From assembly GCF_003633685.1 (NCBI RefSeq), contig NZ_RBKT01000001.1, positions 434,001-498,000 of the forward strand: a stretch of 64,000 nt of DNA. The letters run 5' to 3'. Below the pieces are notes generated by a model, which saw only the letters and a list, made by a program, of their open reading frames with translations, did no database searches and was not told the DNA's origin. This DNA comes from Micromonospora pisi (lineage in GTDB: Bacteria > Actinomycetota > Actinomycetes > Mycobacteriales > Micromonosporaceae). Every line of letters starts with the position of its first letter. The first letter of the stretch is position 1. A program made the translations under genes and the position numbers. Positions 17,486 to 26,342 of the stretch are shown piece after piece.

Positions 17486-19999
17486 GTGCCGGAGATTCCG
17501 GAGATGTACGTCGAGGCGGTCCGGAGCGAACGGGACGCGCTGCTGCGCCTGGTCGCAGAGGGACGGGCGATGGCCGCGAACGGTGACAGCGCCGGCCTGA
17601 CCGCCTTCGCCGAACTGGTCCACCGGCAGATCGAACGGGCCGACGCGATCAGCCGCACCGGCGGGCATCTGACCCGCAACATCGACGACATCATCGAGGC
17701 GTTCGACGACCTCTTCGACCGGGCCTTCCCGGTCCAGCACCCGACCGATCCGGCGGAGGTGCTGGACGCACCGTGGCCGAGCCGACAGCGCGCGAAGCTG
17801 GTCGGCGCGCTGGTGGATCGGCCGGACTGGCCGAAACCACCGCTGGCCGCGCTGGTCGAGCGGGCCGTCGACAGCGGCGACGTACGCCTGCTGCGGTTGC
17901 TGGTGTGGACCCGGATCGGACGGATCGAGCGGGTCGAAACCGCCCGGATGCTCGACGCACTGCACGCCGCCGACTCCCTCGACGCCGCGCTGGTCGAGTA
18001 CGCGTTCACCGAGGACCCCTACCTCGGTCGCGCGATCGCCGGCGACTCCGACGACCCGGACGCGGCTACGGAGCCGGCGGCCTGCGCGGCGGTCGTACAC
18101 GACCACGTGGACGAGATGCTCTGGCGGATGACCGCGCCCGGAGAGCCGGCCGGCTGGCGCGACCTGCCGAAGATGCGGGTTCCGCGTGGCCTGCGGTTCG
18201 TCCGGCGGGCACTGGCCTGGCAGGGCGACGAACGGGTCGCCGTGCACCTGGGAGCGGCGGAGCTGACCGACATCGAGCGGAAGTCGCTACTCGAACTCCT
18301 GCGCGACGAACCGCCCGAGCGGTGGCGGGCAGCTTTCGACCTGCGACTTCCGGCCGGTGACGCCGAGACACTGTTGCCGCTGTTCGGGCTCGCCAGTGCG
18401 GCACCGTTGCTGCGCCTGATCCTCCGCCTCGCCGACGCGCCGGTGATCCGGCACGAGCGGGCCGAGATCCTCTCCGCCGCCGAGGCGGCCGGTGAGCGCA
18501 ATGCCCGCGAACTGCTCGCGATGTGTCCGAGCGAGATCGTCTCCGCCGCACTGGGCTGGAACCGGGTGGCCCTGCTCAAACGGTTCCGGAACAACGCGCT
18601 CCAGGGCATCGCCGCGTACGGTCTGCTTCCGCTGGAGCCGGACGAGAGCGTGCTGGACCGCTATCTGGCGCTGCGTGAGTCGGCCCGCAACGGTGCCAGG
18701 TTCGGCCCGAACCGCCGGCAGAGCCACGCCGCCGCGATCGGCGTCGCCCTCGCACACCTGGCCCAGGTCGCGGGTTTGCGCAACGCCGACCATCTCGAAT
18801 GGGACTGCGAGGCCGGGCTCGCCGAGGAGACACCGACCGGGTGGCGACTCGACGGCTACCAGGTGGCGCTGCGGCTGGACGGTGCCGATCCGCAGATCGC
18901 GGTCAGCAACGACGCCGGGAAGCGGCTCAGGTCCGTACCGCCGGCCGTCCGCGCCGATCCCCGCTACGCCGAGATCCGGGCACACCAGGAACGCCTCCGC
19001 GACCAGGCCCGGCGGATGCGTACCGGCCTGATCGAACGGCTCGTCGCCACCGAGGGCAGCCTCGACCCGGACGAGTTGGCACGGCTGTCGCGGCTGCCGT
19101 CCGGGGCGGCACTGCTGCCCGCGCTGATCTGGCGGGACCGGGCGGACACGATCGGTCTGCTGGACCAGGTCGACCGGGACGGCCCGGTCACGGCGGTGCA
19201 CCCGTCCACGCTGTACGAGCGGGGGTTGCTCGCCCGCTGGCAGGCCGAGATCGTCGGACGTCGGATCCGGCAGCCGGTCAAACAGGCGTTCCGCGAACTG
19301 TACGTGCCGACGCCGGCGGAACACGCCGCCGGTGACCGGTCCAGCCGGTTCGCGGGCCAGCGGGTCAGCGGCCGGGTCGCCGTCCCACTCCTCGCCGGAC
19401 GGGGCTGGGCGATCCACGACCGGTACGACGACGAGCAGCTCACCCGGCGGCTCGACGACCGGATCACCGCGGCCGTACGGTGCGACTTCGGTGGCTACTT
19501 CGGGCAGGGCGACGTGACCGTCGGCGAGGTCCGGTTCCTGGCGGCCGGCTCGGCGGTGCCCCTGGTCGAGGTGGCGCCGGTGCTCTTCTCCGAGGTCATG
19601 CGCGACCTGGATCTCGTGGTGTCGGTCGCCGGAACGGGCACGGGGGCGTACCACTCCCCCGCCCACGCGGCGAGCCGGGCGCAACTGCTCGGCGCGCTCA
19701 TCGGCGACCTCGGGCTGGACCGGGTCACCGTCGACGGGTCGTCGGCGGTGGTGCGGGGCTCCCGGGCGACGTACCGGGTGCACCTGAACAGCGGGAGCAT
19801 CCACGTCGAGCCGGGTGGTTACCTCTGCGTCGTGCCGGCGTCGTTCGGCCGTACGGGGCACCGGCGCCTGTTCCTGCCGTTCGCGGACGAGGACGACCTG
19901 ACGGGCGTGGTGCTGAGCAAGGTACTCCTGCTCGCCGAGGACGACCGGATCACCGACCCGTCGATCCTCGACCAGCTCGACCGCCTGGCGCCGCGCTGA
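17486..19999 (+). CDS. DUF4132 domain protein
   Basis: An 837-residue soluble protein. The C-terminal half carries the DUF4132 pattern: QIAVSNDAGKRLRSVPPAV, then ARRMRTGLIERLVATEG, PVKQAFRELYVPTPAE and RGWAIHDRYDDEQLTRRL. The N-terminal 400 residues are helical and could form a repeat solenoid. DUF4132 proteins often sit beside MoxR/VWA-type genes or carry WGR domains; neither is present here. Their biochemical role is unknown. GTG at 17486 has a strong AGGAGG site. The preceding small gene is its likely partner. Confidence 0.85.
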   Translation: MPEIPEMYVEAVRSERDALLRLVAEGRAMAANGDSAGLTAFAELVHRQIERADAISRTGGHLTRNIDDIIEAFDDLFDRAFPVQHPTDPAEVLDAPWPSRQRAKLVGALVDRPDWPKPPLAALVERAVDSGDVRLLRLLVWTRIGRIERVETARMLDALHAADSLDAALVEYAFTEDPYLGRAIAGDSDDPDAATEPAACAAVVHDHVDEMLWRMTAPGEPAGWRDLPKMRVPRGLRFVRRALAWQGDERVAVHLGAAELTDIERKSLLELLRDEPPERWRAAFDLRLPAGDAETLLPLFGLASAAPLLRLILRLADAPVIRHERAEILSAAEAAGERNARELLAMCPSEIVSAALGWNRVALLKRFRNNALQGIAAYGLLPLEPDESVLDRYLALRESARNGARFGPNRRQSHAAAIGVALAHLAQVAGLRNADHLEWDCEAGLAEETPTGWRLDGYQVALRLDGADPQIAVSNDAGKRLRSVPPAVRADPRYAEIRAHQERLRDQARRMRTGLIERLVATEGSLDPDELARLSRLPSGAALLPALIWRDRADTIGLLDQVDRDGPVTAVHPSTLYERGLLARWQAEIVGRRIRQPVKQAFRELYVPTPAEHAAGDRSSRFAGQRVSGRVAVPLLAGRGWAIHDRYDDEQLTRRLDDRITAAVRCDFGGYFGQGDVTVGEVRFLAAGSAVPLVEVAPVLFSEVMRDLDLVVSVAGTGTGAYHSPAHAASRAQLLGALIGDLGLDRVTVDGSSAVVRGSRATYRVHLNSGSIHVEPGGYLCVVPASFGRTGHRRLFLPFADEDDLTGVVLSKVLLLAEDDRITDPSILDQLDRLAPR

Positions 20000-20033
20000 A
20001 TGGTCTGGCGTCGCCGACAATGTGGGGGTGGGC

Positions 20034-20735
20034 ATGTCAGGTACCGGCCGGCCGGTCTCGACCAGCGGGACGCACGTGGCGAGGGCGCGGCCGGCCGCCG
20101 GGGGCGGACGCTGGGTGGAGGTCTCGCCGGAACGGTTCCGTGGCTGGCTCGACGGTTTCTACCAACGGCACCATGGCGCCACCGAACAGGGCCTGGTGCT
20201 GACGGGAACGAGCAACGGTGACACGGCCACGCTGTGTCCGCCGCCCGGGCTGACCGGCGTCGAGGATGTCGACGCGCTGCTGGCCGGTCTGGTCCGACCG
20301 CCACGGATCGCCGTGCTGCTGGCGCGGAAGGGTGCCGCCGCCGTCGGTGTGGTTGACGGTACGTCTGTGACCGGCTCGAAGGTCGAACGCTTCTACGTGC
20401 AGGGCCGCACCGCGGCCGGCGGCTCGTCCCAGCAACGTTTCGCGCGGCGGCGTGCCAACCAGGCCCAGGCGGCCACCGAACGGGCAACTGAGATCGCCGC
20501 CCGGGTCCTGCTGCCGTACCGGCCGGGGGCGCCCACCGATCCGGACGAGACGATCCGTGCCCTGGTCTGTGGCGGAGACAGGTCGATGGTCGACACGATC
20601 CTGACCGACCGGCGCCTGGCCGCGCTGGTGCCGCTGCGTGACCCGCACCTGCTCGAATCCGCCGAGCCACGGCTGGTCGTGCTCGAGGAGGCGGCGGTGG
20701 CGGCCAGACGGGTCCGGGTCCATCTGGTGCCGTGA
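20034..20735 (+). CDS. acVLRF1 family peptidyl-tRNA hydrolase
   Basis: A 233-residue protein of the actinobacterial Vms1/ANKZF1-like release factor family. These are eRF1-like enzymes expected to cut the nascent chain from tRNA on stalled 50S subunits. The diagnostic segment is KVERFYVQGRTAAGG followed by SSQQRFARRRANQ, which includes the catalytic-loop glutamine; LRDPHLLESAEPRLVVLEEA is at the C-terminus. All key residues appear intact. GGGGG sits five bases before the ATG. It lies between the DUF4132 and ligA genes, all on one strand. Confidence 0.88.
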   Translation: MSGTGRPVSTSGTHVARARPAAGGGRWVEVSPERFRGWLDGFYQRHHGATEQGLVLTGTSNGDTATLCPPPGLTGVEDVDALLAGLVRPPRIAVLLARKGAAAVGVVDGTSVTGSKVERFYVQGRTAAGGSSQQRFARRRANQAQAATERATEIAARVLLPYRPGAPTDPDETIRALVCGGDRSMVDTILTDRRLAALVPLRDPHLLESAEPRLVVLEEAAVAARRVRVHLVP

Positions 20736-20860
20736 CCGGAGCGTCGGCGGGGCTGTCGTACCCGGGTCTTAGGCTGGCCGCCGATTCCACCGCGACCCGC
20801 ACGGGGTTCGGGGTGGCTGGTGCGAGCCGGGGTGCGCGGAGCCGACCCGGCCGATACGGG

Positions 20861-23119
20861 ATGGGGTTCACACCGATGACTGGTTTCGGGGGCGAGCACA
20901 CGGCCGCGCTGGTCGACACCGTCAAGCCGGTCGACACGGCCGAGCCGATCGACACCGCCGAGCCGGTCGACACGGCCGCGCTGATCGACACCGTCGATCC
21001 GGTGGTCGACGCCGGCCGGGCCGCGCCCTTCGAGGCCGTCGAGGAGTACCGGTCGGCGATCGACGCGATCAGGTCCGCCGCGGTCGCCTACTACACCGGC
21101 ACCGATGTGACCATGGACGACGCCAGTTACGACGCGTTGATGGCCCGGGTGAGCGCCACCGAGGCCCTGCGGCCGCAGTGGCGTACCGCCGACTCGCCGA
21201 CCGGATCGGTCGCCGCCGGTGTCGACATCGGCGGCGACGTCGTGCACACCGCCCCGATGCTGAGCCTCGACAACGTCTTCGGCGCGGACGAACTGCGCGG
21301 CTGGGCGGCCCGGTTGGAGAAGCTGCTCGGCCGACCGGTCGACGGGCTCACGGTCGAGCCGAAGATCGACGGCCTGGCCGTCTCCGCCCGGTACGTACAG
21401 GGCCGGTTGACCCAGCTCGCCACCCGGGGCGACGGGCGCGCGGGCGAGGACGTCACCACCCAGGCCCGCCTGGTCGTCGGGTTGCCGCAGCTCCTGGCCG
21501 AACCGGTCACGCTGGAGATCCGAGGCGAGGTCTTCATGACCGACGCCGACTTCGAGCGTGCCAACGAGCTGCGCACCGGTCACGGCGAGCCGGCGTTCGC
21601 CAACCCGCGCAGCGCGGCGGCGGGGAGCCTGCGCGCCCAGGACCGGGCGTACGAGGTGCCGCTCTCGTTCTACGCGTACGGCGTTCTGGGCGGCGGCTCA
21701 CCGGACCAGGCCGGGCGCCACTCCGCCGAGATGACGTACGTCGGCACCCTCGGTGTCGCCACCACGGCGGGATCGCCGGCCGGGATGCCGGTCTGCGCCA
21801 CGGTCGAGGAGGCGCTCGCGGCCGTCGAGGCGCTCAACGCGCAGCGCGGTCAGCTCGGGTTCGCCGTCGACGGTGCGGTGATCAAGGCGGACGCCTCGGC
21901 GGACCGGGAGCTGGCCGGGTTCTCCAGCCGGGCGCCGCGCTGGGGCATCGCCTACAAGTTCCCGGCCGACACCCGCACCACCACCCTGCTCCGGATCGAG
22001 GTGCAGGTCGGCCGGACCGGGCTGATCACCCCGGTCGCGGTGCTGGCTCCGGTGCAGGTCGGTGGGGTGGTGGTCACCTCGGCGACGCTGCACAACTTCG
22101 AGGACCTGGTCCGGCGCAATGTACGCGCGGGCGACACGGTGTTCGTACGGCGGGCCGGCGAGGTGATCCCCGAGGTGACCGGGGCCAAGCTCGACGAGCG
22201 GCCGGCCGACTCGGTGCCGTTCGAGCCACCGGCGCTCTGCCCCCGCTGCGGTGGCGAGATCGACCGGTCGCAGAAGCGGTGGCGATGCACGCTGGGCCGG
22301 GCCTGCGGCGCCGCCGAGTCCCTGGCCTACTTCGCCGCCCGCGACTCCATGGACATCGAGGGGGTCGGCGACAAGATCATCAACGCGGTGGTCGCGGCCG
22401 GGCTGGTGACCGACCCGGCCGACCTCTACGACCTCGACGTGGCGACCCTGGCGAAGCTGGAGCGGATGGGCGAAACCTCGGCGACCAAGCTGGTGGCGAA
22501 CATCGAGCGTTCCAAGGCACAGCCGCTGTCGCGGGTGCTGACCGGACTCGGTGTACGGATGACCGGACGCTCCATGTCCCGCCGGTTGGCCCGGCACTTC
22601 GGCGAGATGGCGGCGCTGCGTCAGGCCGACGTCGAGCAGCTCCAGGAGGTCGAGGGGGTGGGCCCGGAGCGGGCGGTCACCATCGCCGCGGAACTGCTCG
22701 ACCTCAGCCCGGTGATCGACAAGCTGGTGGCCCGGGGTGTCAACATGATCGAGCCCGGCCTACCGGCCCGGGTCGTGCCCGGCCCGAGCGTCGACACCAG
22801 CACCGGACCGGACCCGGTGGTGGGTGCGCCGCTGCCGCTGCGACGACCCGACGGCACCCCGATGACGGTGGTGGTCACCGGTTCGGTGCCCGGCCTGTCC
22901 CGCAACGAGGGCAACGAGGCGGTCGAACGGCTCGGCGGCAAGTCCTCGGGCTCGGTCTCCAAGCGCACCGACCTGGTGGTGGTCGGTGCGGGCGCCGGCT
23001 CCAAGGCGGCCAAGGCCGAGGAGTTGGGTGTACGCATCGTCCCCGCCGACCTGTTCGCCGAGGTGCTCGCCGCACATGCCGACGGGCGGGGCGAGGAGGC
23101 CGTCCGCCTGCTCGCCTGA
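20861..23119 (+). CDS. ligA: NAD-dependent DNA ligase, divergent LigA
   Basis: A 752-residue ligase. An N-terminal tail holds six imperfect VDTAEP-like repeats (residues 15-45). After it come the Ia domain (EYRSAIDAIRSAA), the adenylation motif KIDG with Lys at about 168, the zinc finger (CPRCGG, then WRCTLGRACG), helix-hairpin-helix units, and a C-terminal BRCT domain (VVVTGSVPGLSRNEGNEAVE). It seals nicks using NAD+. The sequence departs from the usual housekeeping LigA (PKIDGLAV, long tail), so it may be a second ligase. The ATG at 20876 is an alternative start. Confidence 0.9.
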   Translation: MGFTPMTGFGGEHTAALVDTVKPVDTAEPIDTAEPVDTAALIDTVDPVVDAGRAAPFEAVEEYRSAIDAIRSAAVAYYTGTDVTMDDASYDALMARVSATEALRPQWRTADSPTGSVAAGVDIGGDVVHTAPMLSLDNVFGADELRGWAARLEKLLGRPVDGLTVEPKIDGLAVSARYVQGRLTQLATRGDGRAGEDVTTQARLVVGLPQLLAEPVTLEIRGEVFMTDADFERANELRTGHGEPAFANPRSAAAGSLRAQDRAYEVPLSFYAYGVLGGGSPDQAGRHSAEMTYVGTLGVATTAGSPAGMPVCATVEEALAAVEALNAQRGQLGFAVDGAVIKADASADRELAGFSSRAPRWGIAYKFPADTRTTTLLRIEVQVGRTGLITPVAVLAPVQVGGVVVTSATLHNFEDLVRRNVRAGDTVFVRRAGEVIPEVTGAKLDERPADSVPFEPPALCPRCGGEIDRSQKRWRCTLGRACGAAESLAYFAARDSMDIEGVGDKIINAVVAAGLVTDPADLYDLDVATLAKLERMGETSATKLVANIERSKAQPLSRVLTGLGVRMTGRSMSRRLARHFGEMAALRQADVEQLQEVEGVGPERAVTIAAELLDLSPVIDKLVARGVNMIEPGLPARVVPGPSVDTSTGPDPVVGAPLPLRRPDGTPMTVVVTGSVPGLSRNEGNEAVERLGGKSSGSVSKRTDLVVVGAGAGSKAAKAEELGVRIVPADLFAEVLAAHADGRGEEAVRLLA

Positions 23120-23192
23120 CGACCGGAAGCCGCCGGTGAACTGCCCGGTCGGCCGGCTGCGCCCAACGTCCGGCGGTGTCATCATCGCCGTC

Positions 23193-24584
23193 ATGCCTGT
23201 CGCTCGTCGTACGTTGCTCGGAGCCGGCCTCGCCGCCGCCACGGCGACCATCACCGGTTGCGCCAGGGCCGACGGTGCTGACGGTGCCCCGGGCGGCAAC
23301 GGCACCCCCGGCCCGTCCGGGGTCGCGACCGACGCGGCCGGCAACACCGCCCAACTCGGTTCGGCGCCGACCGGCTCACCTGGTGCCTCCGCGCCCCCCG
23401 GTGCCGGCCCGGGTGGTGCCCCCGCCCCGGCGGACCAGGCACCGTACGCGGCCGACGTCAGCAAGGTCCTCCAGCGCCACCTACCAGCGACCCCGCAGAC
23501 CGCGCAGCACAGCGGATTCCCTGGCGCGGTCGCTCTCGTGGTCGTCGACGGCAGGACCACCGTCCACACCGCCGTCGGCGAGGCCCTGCGCTACGGTGCC
23601 GGCCCGAAGCTACTGCCGGCCGGGCAGCGGGTGCCCATGCGCCCGGACTCGATCTTCGACCTCGCCTCGGTGACCAAGGTCTACACCGCGATCCTGCTGC
23701 TGCAACAGGTCGACAAGGGACGTGTCGACCTGGACGCCCCGGTGGTCGAATACCTGCCCGAGTTCACCGGCGCGGGCAAGGACACGATCACGGTCGCGAT
23801 GCTGCTCACCCACACCGGCGGTCTGCCGGTCGGGGCGAAGGTCACCGGCCTGCCCGACAACACGGCCCGCTGGAAGGCGGTCCTGGCCACCCCGATGGTC
23901 TCCGGTGCCACCGCCGGTGGCACCTTCCGCTACTCCAGCGTCGGGCTGATGGTCGCCGGAAAGATCGTGGAGAAGGTCACCGGGCAGCGCCTCGACGCGG
24001 CGCTCAAGTCGAATCTGACCAGCCCGCTCGGCCTGCGTGACACCGGCTTCACCCCGAACGGATGGCTCTCCGCCGGTGCGAAGAGCACCCGACTGGTTGC
24101 CACCGACGCGCGCTCCTCCCGGGGTCTGCTGCGCGGAACCGTCCACGACGACGTGGCGAACCATCTCGGCGGGGTCGCCGGGCACGCCGGCATCTTCGCC
24201 AGTGCGGCCGACCTCGCCGCGATCGGGCAGATGCTCCTGGCCGGCGGCACCTACCAGGGCAGGCGCGTCCTTGCCGAGGCCACGGTGCGGAAGATGCTGA
24301 CCAACGCCAACGCAGGCAAGCCCGCGGTCGACCCGGAGCGCCCCAACCGCACGTCCGCGCACGGGCTCGGTGTCGTACTCGACCAACCCTGGTTCATGGG
24401 TCGGCTCTCCGGTGCCCGTACCTTCGGCCACACCGGCTTCGCGGGCCCGTCCCTGGTCGTCGACCCGGACCGGAAACTTGTCCTGGCCCTGCTCACCAAC
24501 CGGGCCCACCCCAACTGGAGTTGGGCGAACCCGGATCCCGCGCGGGCCGCTGTGGCCGACGTACTCGCCCGCGCCGTCGGCTGA
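23193..24584 (+). CDS. Tat lipoprotein serine hydrolase, class C beta-lactamase family
   Basis: A 463-residue protein. MPVARRTLLGAG followed by a hydrophobic stretch and TITGC (Cys23) is a Tat-type lipoprotein signal, and a Gly/Pro/Ala-rich linker runs to about 85. The class C/DD-peptidase fold has S159-x-x-K162 in LASVTK, Tyr in FRYSSVG, and HTG in GHTGFAG in place of KTG. Members cleave peptidoglycan peptides, D-amino acid peptides or esters. It would act at the outer face of the membrane. It follows ligA but has its own start region. Confidence 0.88.
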   Translation: MPVARRTLLGAGLAAATATITGCARADGADGAPGGNGTPGPSGVATDAAGNTAQLGSAPTGSPGASAPPGAGPGGAPAPADQAPYAADVSKVLQRHLPATPQTAQHSGFPGAVALVVVDGRTTVHTAVGEALRYGAGPKLLPAGQRVPMRPDSIFDLASVTKVYTAILLLQQVDKGRVDLDAPVVEYLPEFTGAGKDTITVAMLLTHTGGLPVGAKVTGLPDNTARWKAVLATPMVSGATAGGTFRYSSVGLMVAGKIVEKVTGQRLDAALKSNLTSPLGLRDTGFTPNGWLSAGAKSTRLVATDARSSRGLLRGTVHDDVANHLGGVAGHAGIFASAADLAAIGQMLLAGGTYQGRRVLAEATVRKMLTNANAGKPAVDPERPNRTSAHGLGVVLDQPWFMGRLSGARTFGHTGFAGPSLVVDPDRKLVLALLTNRAHPNWSWANPDPARAAVADVLARAVG

Positions 24585-24710
24585 CCGGACCGTCCGGGCC
24601 GGCGCCGGTGGCAGGGACTGCCGGGGATCCGATCGACTCCCCTGTGGATCTGTTCCACGCCTTATCCTGACCGGGAGCGGGGCGATCCGGGTTCAGCTGG
24701 GGAGGTCCTG

Positions 24711-25919
24711 ATGTCGAACCTGCCGGTGGCCGACTCGGACAGCGGTGCACGCAAGATCGACCGGGGTGCGACGGAGGTCGGCTGCCCGGTCTGGCGCGAC
24801 GAAGACGGGGTGTGGCGGGTTCGCGGCCACGCGGCCGGGCGGGCGGTGTTGCGCAGCACCGACACCCGCCAGGCCGGGTTGGGGGTCGAGACGGTCGAGA
24901 AGCTCAGCCCGAAAATCCGCCGACCCATCCTCTACCGCGACGGACCCGAACATCGCGAGGACCGCCGGCAGACCGCCCGCTTCTTCACACCGCGCCGAGT
25001 GGGCGAACACTACCGGGACCTGATGGTACGGGTCAGCGAGGCGCAGATCGCGCAGCTGCGACGGGACCACAGGGCGGAGCTGTCTCAGCTGAGCTTCCGC
25101 CTCGCGATCGAGGTGGCGGCGGCGGTGGTGGGGTTGACCGACAGCCGTCCCGGGCTCGACCGCCGGTTGGAACGGTTCTTCCCGGACGAGTTCGCCAAGC
25201 CCGGTTTCGGCAGTCCGAAGGCGATCGGTGGGATCTTCCGGCAGAACTTCGCCTGGCTCGCCGTCTACCTCGGTGACGTACGGCCGGCGGTCCGGGCCCG
25301 ACGACGGTCCCGACGTGACGACCTCATCTCCCACCTGATCGACGAGGGGTGCAGCGATGGCGAGATACTCGGCGAGTGCCTGACCTTCGCCGCCGCCGGC
25401 ATGGTCACCACCCGTGAGTTCATCAACCTGGCCGCCTGGCACCTGTTCACGGACGACGTGTTGCTGACGCGCTACCGCAGCGGTGACGAGCCGGCCCGGA
25501 TCGCGGTGCTGCACGAGCTGCTGCGGCTCGAACCCGTGGTGGGCAACCTGAGGCGGCGTACGACCGGCGCGGTGGAGGTACCGGACGCGGGCGGTGTGGT
25601 CACCATTCCCGCCGGTGAACTCGTCGACATCGCGGTCAGCGTGGCCAACGTCGACCCCGGGGCGGTGGGTGACGACCCGCTGGCGGTCTGTCCGGGCCGG
25701 CCGCTCAGCGACGGGACGGGCGCGGCCGGGCTCTCCTTCGGCGACGGCCCACACAAGTGTCCCGGCGCGTACATCGCCATCCAGGAGGCGGACATCTTCC
25801 TGACCCGCCTTTTCTCGCTGAACGGCCTGCACATGGTGACGGCGCCCCGGGTAAGCATGAAGAAGGACATCTCCGGCTACGAGTTGCGTGGCCTGGTGGT
25901 GGCGCTCGCCGGGGCGTGA
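24711..25919 (+). CDS. Cytochrome P450
   Basis: A 402-residue soluble P450. The heme-binding motif FGDGPHKCPG puts the thiolate at Cys350; the K-helix is ELLRLEP with E-x-x-R; the I-helix AAAGMVTTREF carries the Thr pair used in oxygen activation; and YRDGPEHREDRR is the C-helix region. All core elements are present, so it should be active with external redox partners. No ferredoxin or biosynthetic gene lies next to it, and the substrate is unknown. ATG at 24711 has GGGGAGG upstream. Confidence 0.92.
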   Translation: MSNLPVADSDSGARKIDRGATEVGCPVWRDEDGVWRVRGHAAGRAVLRSTDTRQAGLGVETVEKLSPKIRRPILYRDGPEHREDRRQTARFFTPRRVGEHYRDLMVRVSEAQIAQLRRDHRAELSQLSFRLAIEVAAAVVGLTDSRPGLDRRLERFFPDEFAKPGFGSPKAIGGIFRQNFAWLAVYLGDVRPAVRARRRSRRDDLISHLIDEGCSDGEILGECLTFAAAGMVTTREFINLAAWHLFTDDVLLTRYRSGDEPARIAVLHELLRLEPVVGNLRRRTTGAVEVPDAGGVVTIPAGELVDIAVSVANVDPGAVGDDPLAVCPGRPLSDGTGAAGLSFGDGPHKCPGAYIAIQEADIFLTRLFSLNGLHMVTAPRVSMKKDISGYELRGLVVALAGA

Positions 25920-26005
25920 CCGCGCCCCGGTGGCCGCTGCTCAGTCCGTTGCCGGTTCAGGTCTCACCAGCGCGCCGGTGTGGTGCAGGTGGGCGCGGCG
26001 TGCAA

Positions 26006-26021
26006 TTGAAGACCTCTTCAA
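26006..26021. promoter_or_regulatory. Inverted repeat upstream of the ABC importer
   Basis: TTGAAGA-CC-TCTTCAA is a perfect 7-bp inverted repeat with a 2-bp centre in the 423-bp region before the importer operon. It is 87 bp downstream of the P450 stop and 232 bp upstream of a likely -35 box. It may be an operator or a small terminator; there is no nearby regulator gene. Confidence 0.45.
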
Positions 26022-26237
26022 CTGTTCAGGTCCACATCCGACGACAGTGATTCCCGCCACCGGCTACGACAGGCGCGAAGGGATGAGCCAGCCGAGGGCG
26101 TCCACCTGGGAGTCCGAAATTCTCGGTCACGCTCCGCACAGGACTAGCGCCACCGCCTCGGCGGACCCGCGACCCGTGCGGCATCAGTGGGCACCCGTCG
26201 CCACCTGCGGATACGGACTCTTTCGGAAAACTCGGTC

Positions 26238-26266
26238 TTGACCCGAGAAGTTGAAGTGTTTAGATT
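26238..26266 (+). promoter_or_regulatory. Putative housekeeping promoter of the ABC importer
   Basis: TTGACC (26238-26243) and TAGATT (26261-26266) are separated by 17 bp. This is the best sigma-70-like promoter visible in the window, and it lies 76 bp before the binding-protein start. The leader contains GGAACGCTTCC. Confidence 0.6.
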
Positions 26267-26342
26267 TCCTTTCCGGAACGCTTCCGATAAATTTCGCCCG
26301 AGCTGCACCCTGCCCATCCCCTCCAGGCACGGAGAGCGCGAA

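Noticed and set aside
11750-25919. A biosynthetic gene cluster built on the AfsR regulator, DrrAB exporter, methyltransferase and P450
   Set aside because: No core biosynthetic enzyme (PKS, NRPS, terpene synthase, RiPP precursor) lies among them, and housekeeping-type genes separate them.
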